From contig NC_088929.1 of the NCBI RefSeq assembly GCF_038396675.1, positions 34,293,501 through 34,357,500 of the forward strand: a stretch of 64,000 nt of DNA. The letters run 5' to 3'. Position numbers and translations under genes: made by a program. This document shows positions 23,751-34,779 of this stretch, piece after piece. The notes under the pieces were generated by a model. The model was not told where the DNA came from and ran no database searches. It saw only the letters and a program-made list of their open reading frames with translations. Source of the stretch: Hydra vulgaris. Lineage: Eukaryota > Cnidaria > Hydrozoa > Anthoathecata > Hydridae. Within the stretch, counting starts at the first letter, position 1. Every line of letters begins with the position of its first letter.

Positions 23751-25301
23751 CTTCTATAATAAAAGGCCTTGACATCGCGCAACAAAGTTGTTAAACTGAA
23801 GGCCAATTCCTAATACTTTGTTTACATTTTCATCTTTTAACATTAGACGAAAGTTTGTGTTCGCGCTTTTTTAATAAATCTTTAAAATGTGATTGGTTTA
23901 TAAATTAGATAGCCCAACATCAAGACGATAACGTTGAAAGGTTCAAGGCGTTAACATTGTAAGGTAATAATATTGTCAAACTAACGATAAGTTTTTTTAA
24001 TAAATAAAATGCCTTTAAAATGCTGTGTATCTCTTTGCAAGTCGAACTATCTCAACTACAACAAAAATATCAATTTATACAACTACAACTACAATATCAA
24101 TTACAACTATAACAAAAATATCAATACTCAACTACGACAAAAATATCAATTTATAAATTCCCGAAGAATCTAGAGGAGAGAAAAAGATGTAGTGAAGCTA
24201 TCCCAAGAACTGGTTTTATTGTTACAGACTTATAGCATTATGTCAACTGCATTGGCCAAATGAAGCACCTTTTGAAAGCAAATATGGGAAGCAACGACCT
24301 TTAAACCCACCATCTGTTTTTAAAATATTCCGCCTAGTTGTTTAGCCACACCAGCAAGTAAAGTTAAAAAAAATGTAACTTCAATCGGTTTTCGAAGCAT
24401 TTTACCAGATGAGTTAAATGATTTTCTTAAAGAGGATGAACTTATATTTGACGATATTCAATCTTTGTTAAGTGATAATAACAATGTTATTGTTTTCCAG
24501 CTTAATAAAAAAAGTTTGCACATACAATCAAAAATGTACAAACTTGGTGTCCATTATTTATTTTAGTAATTTTCAATGATTATTTATTTGTAGCTAACCA
24601 TAATGGCACAACTTGTAATATTTCATATTTAGCTGTAAGCAAATTAAAGTTAATAAAAACAAAATCAGCTTTATTTGAAGCAGTTAGGTTTTTAAAAAAT
24701 AAAGAAAGTTCGCTTCTGTCAAATATTCTATTCGAACACCTTAATGCTATGAGAAAAGTTAATGTTGGTGAAGTTTTATATACTTCAGATATTATATGTA
24801 GAGCATATGAGTATTTTGCTATGCGACGATGTTTATATGATTGTTTGTGTATTGACTACAAGTTGCCAAGTATAAGGGCTTTAACCCTGTTGAGATATAT
24901 TGATAAAACTTTTTTTTTGCTTGAATCGACTTTTGTTGGTGTTTTTTATTGTTGGTGATTTTTATTGTTACCATTTTTAGCAAAAAAAAATTAAAAATAC
25001 AGTTATCTTTCTAATATATAGATATATACTTTGTTATGGTTCTGCTTGTTATTGATACTATTTAATATTACATAAATATTCTTAATGAAATTTGAAATAC
25101 GAAAAGCATGATTATCTTTTAACAATTTTTTGGTTTTCTTTTTATATTTCCGTTTTTAGTAGAGATTATTATTAGAAAACATAGACTGCCATTACACCCT
25201 ACCTAATATAAAAATATATCAATATAAGTAAAAGTGAAAGTTTAATCGGCCTTCAGTTTTTACGGCATTTTGCGCGATGTCAAGGCCTGTTATTATAGAA
25301 G
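23751..25301 (+). mobile_element. P/THAP-type transposon with 32-bp terminal inverted repeats
   Basis: The first 32 bp (23751-23782, starting CTTCTATAATAAAAGGCC and ending CATCGCGCAA) are inverted at 25270-25301 with one mismatch. A further inner match (AAACTGAAGGCC) is present on both sides. It encloses a THAP-domain transposase remnant. No 8-bp target duplication was found, so the flanks may be rearranged or the ends slightly misplaced. Confidence 0.7.
24009..24957 (+). pseudogene. P-element-like transposase with THAP domain, N-terminal half only
   Basis: The frame begins at ATG 24009 with MPLKCCVSLCKSNY, matching the start of a THAP zinc finger (C-x-C-x-C). After a repeat-rich segment it resumes with LCQLHWPNEAPF (about 24240, CxxH ligands) and QRPLNPPSVFKIF. 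Downstream are ILPDELNDFLKEDELIFDDI (about 24400) and an open frame, 24749-24957, with VGEVLYTSDIICRAYEYFAM and KLPSIRALTLL. That last block is typical of THAP9/P-type transposases just before the catalytic core. The catalytic domain itself is missing and several stops are present. Confidence 0.72.
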
Positions 25302-25565
25302 TCTACATCATTGAAAAAGTAGGTTTTTACATATTTGTTTTTGTTTTTTTGTTTAACTACTTATCCTTATTGATCACTTTTTTTCAGGATTCTCCTCATG
25401 GGTTCAAGCTCATTACGCATAATATGTGTTCAATTACGCATAATACGTTAGTCATTGTAAGTAATAAATTAGGAAATAATTATTTGTGAAATATTGTAGT
25501 CATTAATGACTTCAAACTGGCCAATAATTAAAATTGCTCGACTAATAAGGTTCCTTATTAAAATT

Positions 25566-25765
<200 letters not shown>

Positions 25766-25989
25766 TTTAGAAAATGTTTGAAGAAAGTTAGAAGATACTA
25801 AACACCTTGGTATTATACAAGCCGAAGCGATTTAATTAATTCAATTGACAAAAAACGGCGTGTAAATCGCAAAAGAAAAAATAATATTTTTAATATTCGT
25901 TTTGGATGTATTGATTAATAGCATTTATTTTTAAATAAATTCATTTTGCAACACGTTTTTTAATTTTATAAAATTTCGTCATAATAGTT

Positions 25990-26310
25990 TAAGGTAAATC
26001 CCACATAGGTTATAGGTGGAAAACATCACATGTAAAAGATCAAAAATGCTACACGTTTTGAATACCAAATGGGATAAAGTAGCAAATACCAGATTAAGTT
26101 AAGCCTCTCTGAAAGCTTCGATGATTAATTTTAAATTACTATTTAAGTAATTTTTAAATTAAAAGAATTTTAAAAATTATCATAGAAGCATTCGGACTTT
26201 CATTTGTCTAGTATTGACTACTTTTATACCATTTGGATTAAAATATGTGGCATTTAAGATCTATAACATGTAGTATTTTCCACCTATATCCCATGTAGGA
26301 TTTACCACAT
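25990..26310. repeat. MITE-like inverted repeat near the right end of the 6.2-kb element
   Basis: Sequence at about 25990-26040 (GGTAAATCCCACATAGG, TATAGGTGGAAAA, CATGTAAAAGATC) is mirrored by the reverse complement at about 26255-26310. Inner segments also pair (CTACACGTTTTGAATACCAA-like against 26210-26250). It shares the CCCACAT vocabulary with the terminal arrays. Confidence 0.7.
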
Positions 26311-26518
26311 AAAACCCATGTGGGATTTACCATATGAAACCCATATGGGACAAAATAATAATCCCCATATGGGTTACATATGGTAAAAACCCACGCGTAT
26401 CCCATATGGGATTTACCATATGGAATCCATGTGGGATTTACCATATGAAACCCACATGGGACAAAATAATAATCCCCACATGGGTTACATGTGGAAAAAA
26501 TCCACGCGTATCCCATGT
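26280..26518. repeat. Right subterminal array of CCCATATGGG/CCCACATGGG palindromes
   Basis: Two tandem copies of a longer unit of about 120 bp (GGGACAAAATAATAATCCCC, then GTTACAT(A/G)TGG, then CCCACGCGTATCCCAT-like) carry CCCATATGGG-type palindromes. It mirrors the left array at 20321-20530 and abuts the right terminal repeat. Confidence 0.85.
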
Positions 26519-26534
26519 GCGCTTTTTCACTGGG

Positions 26535-28393
26535 TTAAAGTTGCCTGTTGCTCTTGTATTGTATTTATTTATATCGTTTTTAAAAAAGTGTGCTGTAAAA
26601 TGCTCTGGAACCAGACTTAGTTTATATTTAAACATGAAAAGTATATTTTGAAAAATATTTATTTGGAATATATTTAGTGCGTTCATTTGTTCCAGTAAGG
26701 GTTGAGCATGAGTAAATTTGCTTTTGTTGTATACTAGTCTTGAAGCGTGTTTTTGACGTAAGTAAAGTGGTTGTAATTTAGATTTGTGGGTACTGCCCCA
26801 TGCTAAATTGGCATACATGAGATAGCTATGTATGAATGAGAAGTAGATAAGTTTGAGACTTTTTTGTGACAAAAATGGTCTTGCCTTGTAAAGAAAACCT
26901 ATGTTCTTTGATATTTTTGAGTTTATGTGGGCTTTCCAGGAGATGTGTTCATCAATTAGAACTCCTTAAAACTTTGTATTCAGAGCTCTTTTGATGGATA
27001 TATTTTCTATATTAATTGTTGGTAGGTTCAGGGGTATCTTTTTAATTTGTTGATTAGAGTGAAATAGTATATACTTAGTTTTTTCTATATTGAGTGGCAG
27101 TTTATTTGATTTAAACCATATGTTAACTTTTTTTAGTTCAGCATTTGTTTTTTCATAGAGGTCTTCGATTGTCTTTGACGAGTAAAATAAGTTTGTATCG
27201 TCGGCAAACATTATAGTTTTAAAGATATTAGAGGCGTTTGGAAGATCGCTTATATAAATAAGAAACAAAAGAAGAGCAAGAATGGAACCTTGGGGTACAC
27301 CACATTTTGTTTTTAGTAAATTTGAGTGGCTTTTTCTATCTATAATAACACACTGTTGTCTGTTATCAAGGTAGTTTTTAAACCAATTTAAAGCTTGATT
27401 TTTTATACCATAGTTTTTCATTTTTGTTAGTAAAATCTCATGGTTGACGGTGTCAAATGCCTTTGACAAATCAATAAAGATCCCTAATGTGATTTTTTTT
27501 TTTTAAATGATCTACTTATCCTATTTGAGAGGTCAAGGATTGCATGCTCAGTTGAGTGTAGCTTTTGAAAACCATATTGACCTTTATTGATAATTTTGTT
27601 AGTTTTTAAATATTCATTTATTTTATTATAGATTATTCGTTCTAGGAGTTTTGAGAATACCAAAAGAATAGAGATTGGTCTATAATTGTTTAAAGAATTG
27701 GTTTCTCCTGATTTATAGATTGGTATAATTTTAGAGATTTTTAGTTTATCAGGTGCAATACCTGTTGAAATTGATGAATTAAATATTTGGTAAATTGGAT
27801 TACGTATCTCCTCAAAAACATCTGAGACTACTTTGCAAGAGATATCATCGATTCCTGGGGACTTAATTTTAAGTGATTTAATAGCTATTTTAAGTTCATC
27901 TTGATTTATTTCATTGAAATTTAAAGAGCAGTGTGAGCCTGTTAAGTAACTTTTAAATGTATTATTTGGGCATTGAATTTTCGATGCAAGATCAGCACCA
28001 ATATTGGCAAAGTATTTATTAAATTCATTGGAAATATCTCGCTTGTTGTTTGATTCACTTTCATTAATTATTACTCTAGAAGGCATTTTGTTAACATTAA
28101 ATTCACTTTTACCAATTTCCTTCATAATGTCCCATGTCTTTTCTTTAAGTCACCATTAAATTTTTGTATTTGATTCGAATAGTATAAAATTTTGTGTGTT
28201 TTTTTAATTTTTTCAAACAGTTTTTTGTATTGCTTGAAAAGGGAAAGGTTTGCTTCGCTTCTATTTTTTAAGTATTTTAGGTATAGCTTTTGCTTTTGTT
28301 TTGAGGATTTTCTTATTTCTTTTGTTATCCATAGGCAATTTAAATATTTTGTTTTTATTTCTTTTTCTTGAATTAGAAAACTTTTATTATATT
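26535..28393 (-). pseudogene. LINE ORF2, reverse transcriptase part (nearly intact)
   Basis: Minus strand, continuing from the endonuclease at 29096-29996. Pre-RT region: WITKEIRKSSKQKQKLYLKY (about 28290-28350). RT motifs: NEFNKYFANIGADLA (about 28010), KIIPIYKSGETNSLNNYRPI (about 27700), GQYGFQKLHSTEHAI (about 27545), DLSKAFDTVNHEIL (about 27430), GVPQGSILALLLFLIYISDL (about 27260), FADDTNLFYS (about 27190-27215) and YANLAWGSTHKSKLQ (about 26790). Damage is light: a frameshift near 28135, slippage in the A-run at about 27490-27500, and a single in-frame TAA at 26963-26965 (expected FLGVLIDEH). The C-terminus was displaced to 20129-20308 by the 6.2-kb insertion. Confidence 0.9.
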
Positions 28394-29087
28394 ATTTTCC
28401 AAACACACAACTATTCAAGTCAACAAAGCCACACAAATAATAGGAATAATAAAAAGAACATTTACATCATATCCAGACTTATTATCCTTCAAAAAACTAT
28501 TTTCAGCACTAGTCCGCCCTCACCTAGAATACTGTGGATCAATCTGTAACCCTGGACTTCTCAAAGACAAACGGCAACTAGAAAATGTGTTAAGAAGAGC
28601 TTCGAAACGAATCAATGGATTACAGGATCTACCGTATGAACAAAGATTGTTGGCATTAAATATGACAACTGTAAAATACAGGCTACTTCGTGCAGACCTA
28701 ATCAACGTCTACAAATGGAGCAAAAACAACAATAGTGACAGAAGTCTTTTTGAAATAGATAGTAAATTTATTACTCGTGGTCATATATATAAACTAAAAA
28801 AACAATCTTCGCGATTAAATTTACGTATGAATTTTTTTTCTCTAAGAATAATAAATAAATGGAACTCTCTTCCTAATCACATTGTATCAGCGTTATCTTT
28901 AAAAACGTTTAAACTGCTTCTAGACAATCATCTAAAAAATGAATGGCTTCTCTATGACTAATCCACATTTTATTTTCTATTAGTTATACAAACTCTGTAA
29001 TTGTCAAGTATTATATAATTAGGTTGACAGGCAGTTTATGCCTACACAATTTATTGTAAAACCTTAATTTAAAAAAAAAAAAAAAAA
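28394..29087 (+). mobile_element. 5'-truncated LINE, opposite strand, nested in the larger LINE
   Basis: Plus-strand C-terminal part of a different LINE ORF2: IIGIIKRTFTSYPDLLSFKK, LVRPHLEYCGSICNPGLLKD, NVLRRASKRINGLQDLPYEQ and SFSL-type RIINKWNSLPNHIV, with a stop at 28959-28961. It ends in a poly(A) at about 29070-29087. ATTATATT at 28386-28393 and again at 29088-29095 is the target-site duplication. Removing the insert reconnects the host LINE as FILQYN-KSFLIQEKEI. Confidence 0.9.
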
Positions 29088-29095
29088 ATTATATT

Positions 29096-29996
29096 GTAGG
29101 ATAAATAAATTTATAAAGTTAATGTACGCAGAGTTTGTGTTTCCTTGGTCACATTCTTGGTAGACAGTTTGCCAATTTGTTGCCGATAGCAAGTCCTTAA
29201 ATTTTTGAGTAGACGTTTCATCGATAATTCTTTTATAACATAAGATTTTTGAATTATCAATTTTTTTGGAATTTTGTGACAGAGATAAGTATATTGGAAA
29301 GTGATCTGAAATATCTGTTTTTATTATTCCTGATTTTAGAGAAGGATCTTGTACTGAGTTTGTTAATATATTGTCAATAGCAGTAATAGATTTGGAAGTT
29401 ACCCTGGTAGGTTTGTTGATAATTGGGAAGATATTAAGTTGAAACATGTCGTCAAAGAAATTTTTAGTAATAGCATGCTTGTTGTACATTAAAATATTTA
29501 TGTTTATATCTCCAATTATGAATAACTTTTTCTGTTCTCTATTTTTTGTAATTATATGTTTAATATAATTTGAAAATTCACAAGTATCACCATCAGGTGG
29601 TCTGTAGCACGTGGAAACTAGAAAGTTCTTTGAGGCAGTGTTAACAACTTCCATTGTGAAGACCTCACTATTGCCATCAGAGATTAAAAGGTCATTTCTT
29701 ATCTTATTGTTTAGATCATTCCGTTTATAATTCACAATTCCTCCTCCTCTTTTGCAAACTGATCTTTCTTTAAAAAATACTTTATAATTTGGAATTTTGA
29801 GGTCAGAGTTTGTTTCTGCTGCTTCGTCAGAGCACCAAGTTTCTGTAAGGCAGATCATACTGAAAGCATGTTTGCATTCAGGGAGAAAGTTTTTTAATTT
29901 GTCTATATTAATAAGTAAACTTCTGATGTTTATGTGTATTACCGTAAAGTTATTTATAGTGGTTTTTAGTTCAAATTTAAAATTTTGTATGTTCAA
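29096..29996 (-). CDS. LINE endonuclease domain (apurinic-type), 5' part of the split LINE
   Basis: The open minus-strand frame begins near 29996 with NFTVIHINIRSLLINIDKLK, the opening strand of an exonuclease/endonuclease/phosphatase fold. It then shows MICLTETWCSDEA (catalytic Glu), STCYRPPDGDTCEFSNYI, LFIIGDININILMYNKHA (Asp/Asn box), NKPTRVTSKSITAIDNILTN (the T-x-x-S-x-x-x-I-D box) and KTDISDHFPIYLSL (catalytic SDH). This nicks target DNA for reverse transcription. The frame runs to the nested insertion at 29087. No zinc-finger ORF1 was recognised upstream, so the element is probably 5'-truncated near 30000-30100. Confidence 0.88.
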
Positions 29997-30475
29997 ATTT
30001 AAAGTTTTAAAATTTTGTATGTTAAAATTAAAAAAATTTAGTTCAAATTTAAAATTTTGTATGTTATTAATATAATTTATAACCTATATTCAACCAAATG
30101 TAGGTTTTAAATTTCATACGACTGTTCTGTTGTACAATTGTTGAAAAGCTTAGCTATAATGATTATAAGGAGAAGGACATTTACTGATGCAATTTTCCTA
30201 ATTCCAATCTGATTAATAAATCCGATAAAATTGAGCACAATTTTTTATTTTAATGTAATAAAAAAACAAACAAAAAATTTTTTAAACATTATTAAAAATG
30301 TCACAATGAAATTGAAGTCTCATAAAGTCAAGGAAAATGTTTTTTAGAAACTATGCAGGTATTAGATGGAACATTGGTTCATTCATTTCCGAATTGAAAA
30401 TTTTTCACCCTCGTTTTGTAAAGTTTTTTATTTCTTAAATAGTTATAAAATCTACAACAACAAACACGCCTGTGT
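29997..30475. other. Non-coding; short tandem repeat at the LINE 5' edge
   Basis: Three imperfect copies of TTCAAATTTAAAATTTTGTATGTT-like sequence lie at about 29970-30065. The rest is AT-rich, with no gene. Confidence 0.65.
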
Positions 30476-30552
30476 GTCCGTGTGATAAGCTCGCAGTGTT
30501 TCTAAAGCAAAGCGCCGTGGTTCGAGCCCTACCACCGGAACTTTTTTTATTT
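30476..30552 (+). ncRNA. tRNA-like polymerase III unit or SINE head
   Basis: The interval 30476-30540 begins GTCCGTGTGATAAGCTCGC. It contains a perfect B-box, GGTTCGAGCCC at 30519-30529, and ends ACCACCGGAA, which can pair partly with the 5' TCCG. A T7 run follows at once (30542-30548), a polymerase III-type terminator. The A-box is poor and the stems are imperfect, so this is more likely a tRNA-derived SINE head or tRNA pseudogene than a working tRNA. Confidence 0.42.
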
Positions 30553-30699
30553 TTTATTTGATTTTTTCAAAATACAAAATAAAACACTTTTGAAGTTTTA
30601 TAGATATTATGTTTATATACCGTATTGGTCTTTATTGGGAATTTTGTTTGTGATTTTGTATTTATGTAGCCGATTGGAGTTTTGATAACACAGGTAAAA

Positions 30700-31110
30700 T
30701 TAATATTCATAATTAGGGAGGAGATTTTCACGGATTTCTAGACTTTAGCTATTTCAGCTATTTTAAGTTTTAGAATCATGTAATAAAACTGTATGGAGTT
30801 TCTGTAATATTTGAGAAGTTAAATGCTCGAAGAACATTTGAATCTTGAAAAACATTCGAAATTACTTTGCTTAACATATCATTGAAACCTAGACCTTTAC
30901 TTTTTTTTTATGTTTTAATGTAATTTTAAGTTCTTCGTATTTTAGTTCTTTGAAAACAAGAGAGTCTTTACTGTAACTTTTAAATGAATAGATTATACAT
31001 TAAATTTAAGAACTTAGTTTAGGACCTATACTTTCAAAGTATTTTATTAAATTCTTTATATATAACTTTTCCATCATTAAACTCCTCTTCTTTTATGAGT
31101 ATTTTCGGTT
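30700..31110 (-). pseudogene. Strongly decayed LINE fragment
   Basis: On the minus strand scattered residues match the RT N-terminal region of the CR1-like LINEs: LKYEELKITLKHKKKSKGLG followed by FNDMLSKVISNVFQDSN. There are many stops. It is the oldest LINE trace recognised here. No other gene is seen in 30553-32160. Confidence 0.45.
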
Positions 31111-32176
31111 TTAGAGTTTTACTTTATAGAGAATAATAAGATTAAATTTAAAAAGGGTTATAGTGAAGACCTAAAAAATATAATTTTAACTGAATTTAGA
31201 ATATCCTAAAAAGGTAAAACAATACTTACTGTGAAAGATGTCTTTAATAATCAGGGTAAAATTTCAAGACAAAGAAATCCTATATGATTAATTAAATATA
31301 ATGTAAAATTAAAAAAACAGTAACATAAAGTAAAAATTAAAATCATAAACATAAGCAATATTTTCTGTTCACTTGTTTGTTTATTTGTTTATTTTACTTG
31401 TTTGTTTATTTACAAAAAAGCTAATTAAAAAAGTCGAAATAAAGTAAATTTAAAAAGTGATGAAATTAAACAGTGTTCCATTTCACTCCAGGTCTGCTGT
31501 CCAGGGCCGCCCAGAATGAGGGGGGAGGGCACTGGGTGCATTTTACCTAAACACCTGGACAAAGGGGGCACAATCAACCCTGAACAAAAGATTTTAATAG
31601 AATTTTTATCAATCATAAATAGCACTCCTTGGAGAAATTTAAAACAGAATCTAAAAGACTTTTATTACAATTAGAATTTATTAGAAGAGACTTCAAATAT
31701 TTTTTATTATAAATTTAATTCAAAATAGAAAAAAAAATTTGTTATTATCACAAAATATATATATTTTATTAAACATTAAGGTGGCTACCCACTATTTAAA
31801 TAAAATCTTTAAATGAACCTTTTTATCCCTCCAAAATATCTAACATGAAGGATGTATTCAAAATCCGGGTAACTTGTTAGATTTTTACACATTCACAAAT
31901 AATTTGAAAAAATACATCTGAAACTCAAAAACCACAATAATATGAAATAGTTATTGCAAACTTATTACTGATATAAAAAAACTTTGCGTTATAAGATTTT
32001 CTGCTGAGATATTGTCATGTCCCAACTCACCCCATGTCCTATTTCATCCCGTTCTCCCCTACCAATAGTGCGACTAAAAATTGGGTGCCTGCTACTCAAA
32101 ATTACTCAATGAAATTAAGCAGGTGCATAGATAAATGAAAAACTTAGATGAAAAAATAGAATAGAAAATTTTTTGA
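31111..32176. other. Stretch without a recognisable gene
   Basis: AT-rich. A short GC-rich block at about 31480-31600 (GGGGGAGGGCACTGGGTGCA) and a C-rich block at about 32010-32060 may be edges of unclassified repeats. The open frame at 31425-31625 has no recognisable content. Confidence 0.55.
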
Positions 32177-32258
32177 GAATCTTCGACATTAATTTCATGG
32201 CAGATGTGCAACAAAGTTTTTTGTTGCACATCTGCCATAAAATTAATGTCGAAGATTC
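32177..32258. repeat. Hairpin, 39-bp arms (38 of 39 paired), 4-nt loop
   Basis: Arm 32177-32215 pairs with 32220-32258 around GTTT, with one mismatch. This is the longest short-loop hairpin in the window. Two further perfect palindromes follow: TGTTGATATC/GATATCAACA at 32354-32376 and a 26-bp loopless palindrome, TTTAGAGTAAGCG/CGCTTACTCTAAA, at 32413-32438. Confidence 0.96.
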
Positions 32259-32524
32259 GAAAAGAATGAACTCAGTAATTAACCTAGTCAGTATAACCAT
32301 AAATCAAAGAGTAATAAGGTTAAACTATTCTAGTTTTTATCATTTCATATCTATGTTGATATCTTTGATATCAACAGATTATTTTTAGAAAGTAGAAGTT
32401 TTTTCAAGTCCGTTTAGAGTAAGCGCGCTTACTCTAAAAGGCCTTAAAAAATCGTGGCACATAGTTATAGCACAAAATTTGGTGTCGTAAGACGGAATTG
32501 TCACGTACATAAAAAATAAAAAAA

Positions 32525-32527
32525 TAA

Positions 32528-32611
<84 letters not shown>
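32525..32611. repeat. (TA)n microsatellite
   Basis: About 85 bp of TA. The open frames across it are artefacts. The interval 32612-33250 is AT-rich with no gene. Confidence 0.97.
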
Positions 32612-32616
<5 letters not shown>

Positions 32617-33250
32617 CGTTATTAAAAAATAGGGGTTGTGACTTAAGTGCCCCCAAATTTTTCCCCTCTGCGCTAAGTGTGAGAACAACAAGTTAATAAA
32701 TTTTTTTTTTTACTTTTCTTAACTAAATTGATAGATAATTTAGAGATAAATTATATATATCATAGAAGAATCAATTAAAAACATAAAACAAATCAATTTC
32801 AAATCTTAAAAATTGACTGTTTTCAAAAATTTCTATAATGACTATTTACAAAAATTTTGATAAAATAAGATGTCAGAGACCCAAAAATAAGATGTGAGAC
32901 AGCCTAAAATAAGATGTGAGACACCCAAAAGCATCTGGTGTAATCACCCAGAGCATCGTAAAATTTAAAAGTTGCGATGTTAATAAAAATGCCTTATGTA
33001 AAATTAGATGCTAACAATAATCTTTAGGAAAATTTAAATTATTTTATTAATTCAAATTATTCAATACTACAAATCAAATTACAATATGAAATGATTACAA
33101 CCAATCGAATTACGGAATAAATAATTTCAACCATTAATTAAAGTATAAAATCAAATTTGCTATATTTTATTTGCAGAAAATCTGTTTATGATTTCATAAA
33201 AATTTAGGTCAATATTTCTATGAATATTGAGTAATGTTAACTCTACCAAA

Positions 33251-33292
33251 CTTTCTTCTGTCATAATTGCTCACAATTATGACAGAAGAAAG
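33251..33292. repeat. Hairpin, 19-bp perfect arms, 4-nt loop
   Basis: CTTTCTTCTGTCATAATTG at 33251-33269 is inverted at 33274-33292, with loop CTCA. Confidence 0.95.
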
Positions 33293-33427
33293 CAATGGTT
33301 AGGTAATCGTCAATTTGTAGATCAGACCAAATATCAGTCAAAGCCTGCCCAGCAAAACCAAAGTTCTGTTTTTCTAAATTTTCATCTATTATCCTGCCTG
33401 ATTTAAAAAGATATGTTGGTTATTATA

Positions 33428-34729
33428 ACGGGTGATGCGGAAGTTATCGGACAAAATAAAAACGTCAATAACTTATTTATAAATAAAAAAAACAAACTAC
33501 TATTATATTTTTTTCAATAAAGCATTTATCTTTTAATAAAAATATATTATTTTTTATATGAAAAAACACCACCATCTGCAATTGATCTCAATTTTGCTCT
33601 GACGCCTTTCATATGCGACTGTAAAAAGTTTAAATCAATTTCATGTAGTTTTAGTTTAATGCGATCAATCAAAACTTGCTCTGTTGAAGCTTGCCAATCT
33701 CCCTCGTAAACCTTCTGTGCCAAATGTCCCCAAAAATTTTCAATTGGTTGTGCTTGAGGCACATTTGGGGGATGGGATTCTTTATCAACGTAATAGACAT
33801 ATTGGTCCATCCAATTTAGAGAATCTTTAGAATAATAAGAACTTGCTAAATCTGGCCAAACTAAATAGTTTAAGTCTCCATGATACTTGTGAATAAATGG
33901 AAGAAGTCGTTTTTCTAAACATTCATTAATATAGATTGATGAGTTGGTTGCTACAGCCTTGGAAGTGCGAAACAATGGCTCGGACATACCACGGTCATAT
34001 ATGGCTATCCACATTAATAATTTTTTTGGAAATTTCTCATTTCCTATAAAACGAACACTTTCTGGGCATGTCTTTTTGTTGTTTGTGTAGTATCCAGAAT
34101 TTCCAGGCATGTTGTCCCCTGCAAAACAAAAGTATTTTTCGTCATCGATGGCTAGAAGCGATTTTATGTTATAGAGTTGGTTAACTAGTTTCCTGCTTCT
34201 TTTCTTTGCCTTTATTTATTGTTCTATAGTGTATTTTGGAGTCTTTTCACGTTTTCTATATTTAATATTCATTTTTTAACTGACGACCATTTGTCGATTG
34301 ATTTACACCGAATTTAATACCTATTTTTCTCTGACTGACCCCTTTTTTATTGTTGACAAGTCTTGTTAGTTCGGCTTTCTTTTCTTTAGTCCAGGATATC
34401 GGACGACCAGGGTGCTTTCTATCAGAAAACGATTGAACAGTTTCAAGTCTTTTTAGGTTATCATATATTGTACTTCGAGCAAATCCTTCCTTTTCAAAAT
34501 GATTTACGATTTTTTTTTTTATATTAGGTTTGTTTACAAAAAACATTTTTAGTTGCTTTCGAATAGATTCTCGTTCAGCTGCATTTAACCTCATTTTAAA
34601 TAATTGTGTTTCAAATAATAAAGTTTATATTTTATAGAACGTTTATGCCTACGCATAAAACCACAAAAACTATTTATTATGCTTAAATAATGAAATTAGG
34701 ATTTGTCCGATAACTTCTGCATCACCCGT
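33428..34729 (-). mobile_element. Tc1-like transposon, TSD TA
   Basis: ACGGGTGATGCGGAAGTTAT at the left end is matched, inverted and with one mismatch, by the right end at 34729. TA flanks both ends (33426-33427 and 34730-34731). The inverted repeats extend at least 27 bp (through CGGACAAA). At 1302 bp it is about the size expected of Tc1/mariner elements and carries a broken transposase on the minus strand. Confidence 0.93.
33547..34594 (-). pseudogene. Tc1/IS630-type transposase, broken by a stop and frameshift
   Basis: The N-terminal part (34262-34594) has paired helix-turn-helix regions: ERESIRKQLKMFFVNK, FARSTIYDNLKRL, the GRPISW linker and VSQRKIGIKFGVNQST. It is followed by a frameshift near 34270 and an in-frame stop near 34220. 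The catalytic part carries LLAIDDEKYFCFAG (first Asp, about 34135-34160), LNYLVWPDLASSYYSKDSL (second Asp) and VPQAQPIENFWGHLAQKV (catalytic Glu). The spacing fits a DD34E-type triad. The C-terminus KGVRAKLRSIADGGVFSYKK is complete at 33547. The neighbouring terminal repeats are still well preserved. Confidence 0.88.
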
Positions 34730-34779
34730 TAGGTAAAAAATTGTATTATCATTTCTACCAATTAACTTTTGTAAATGTA

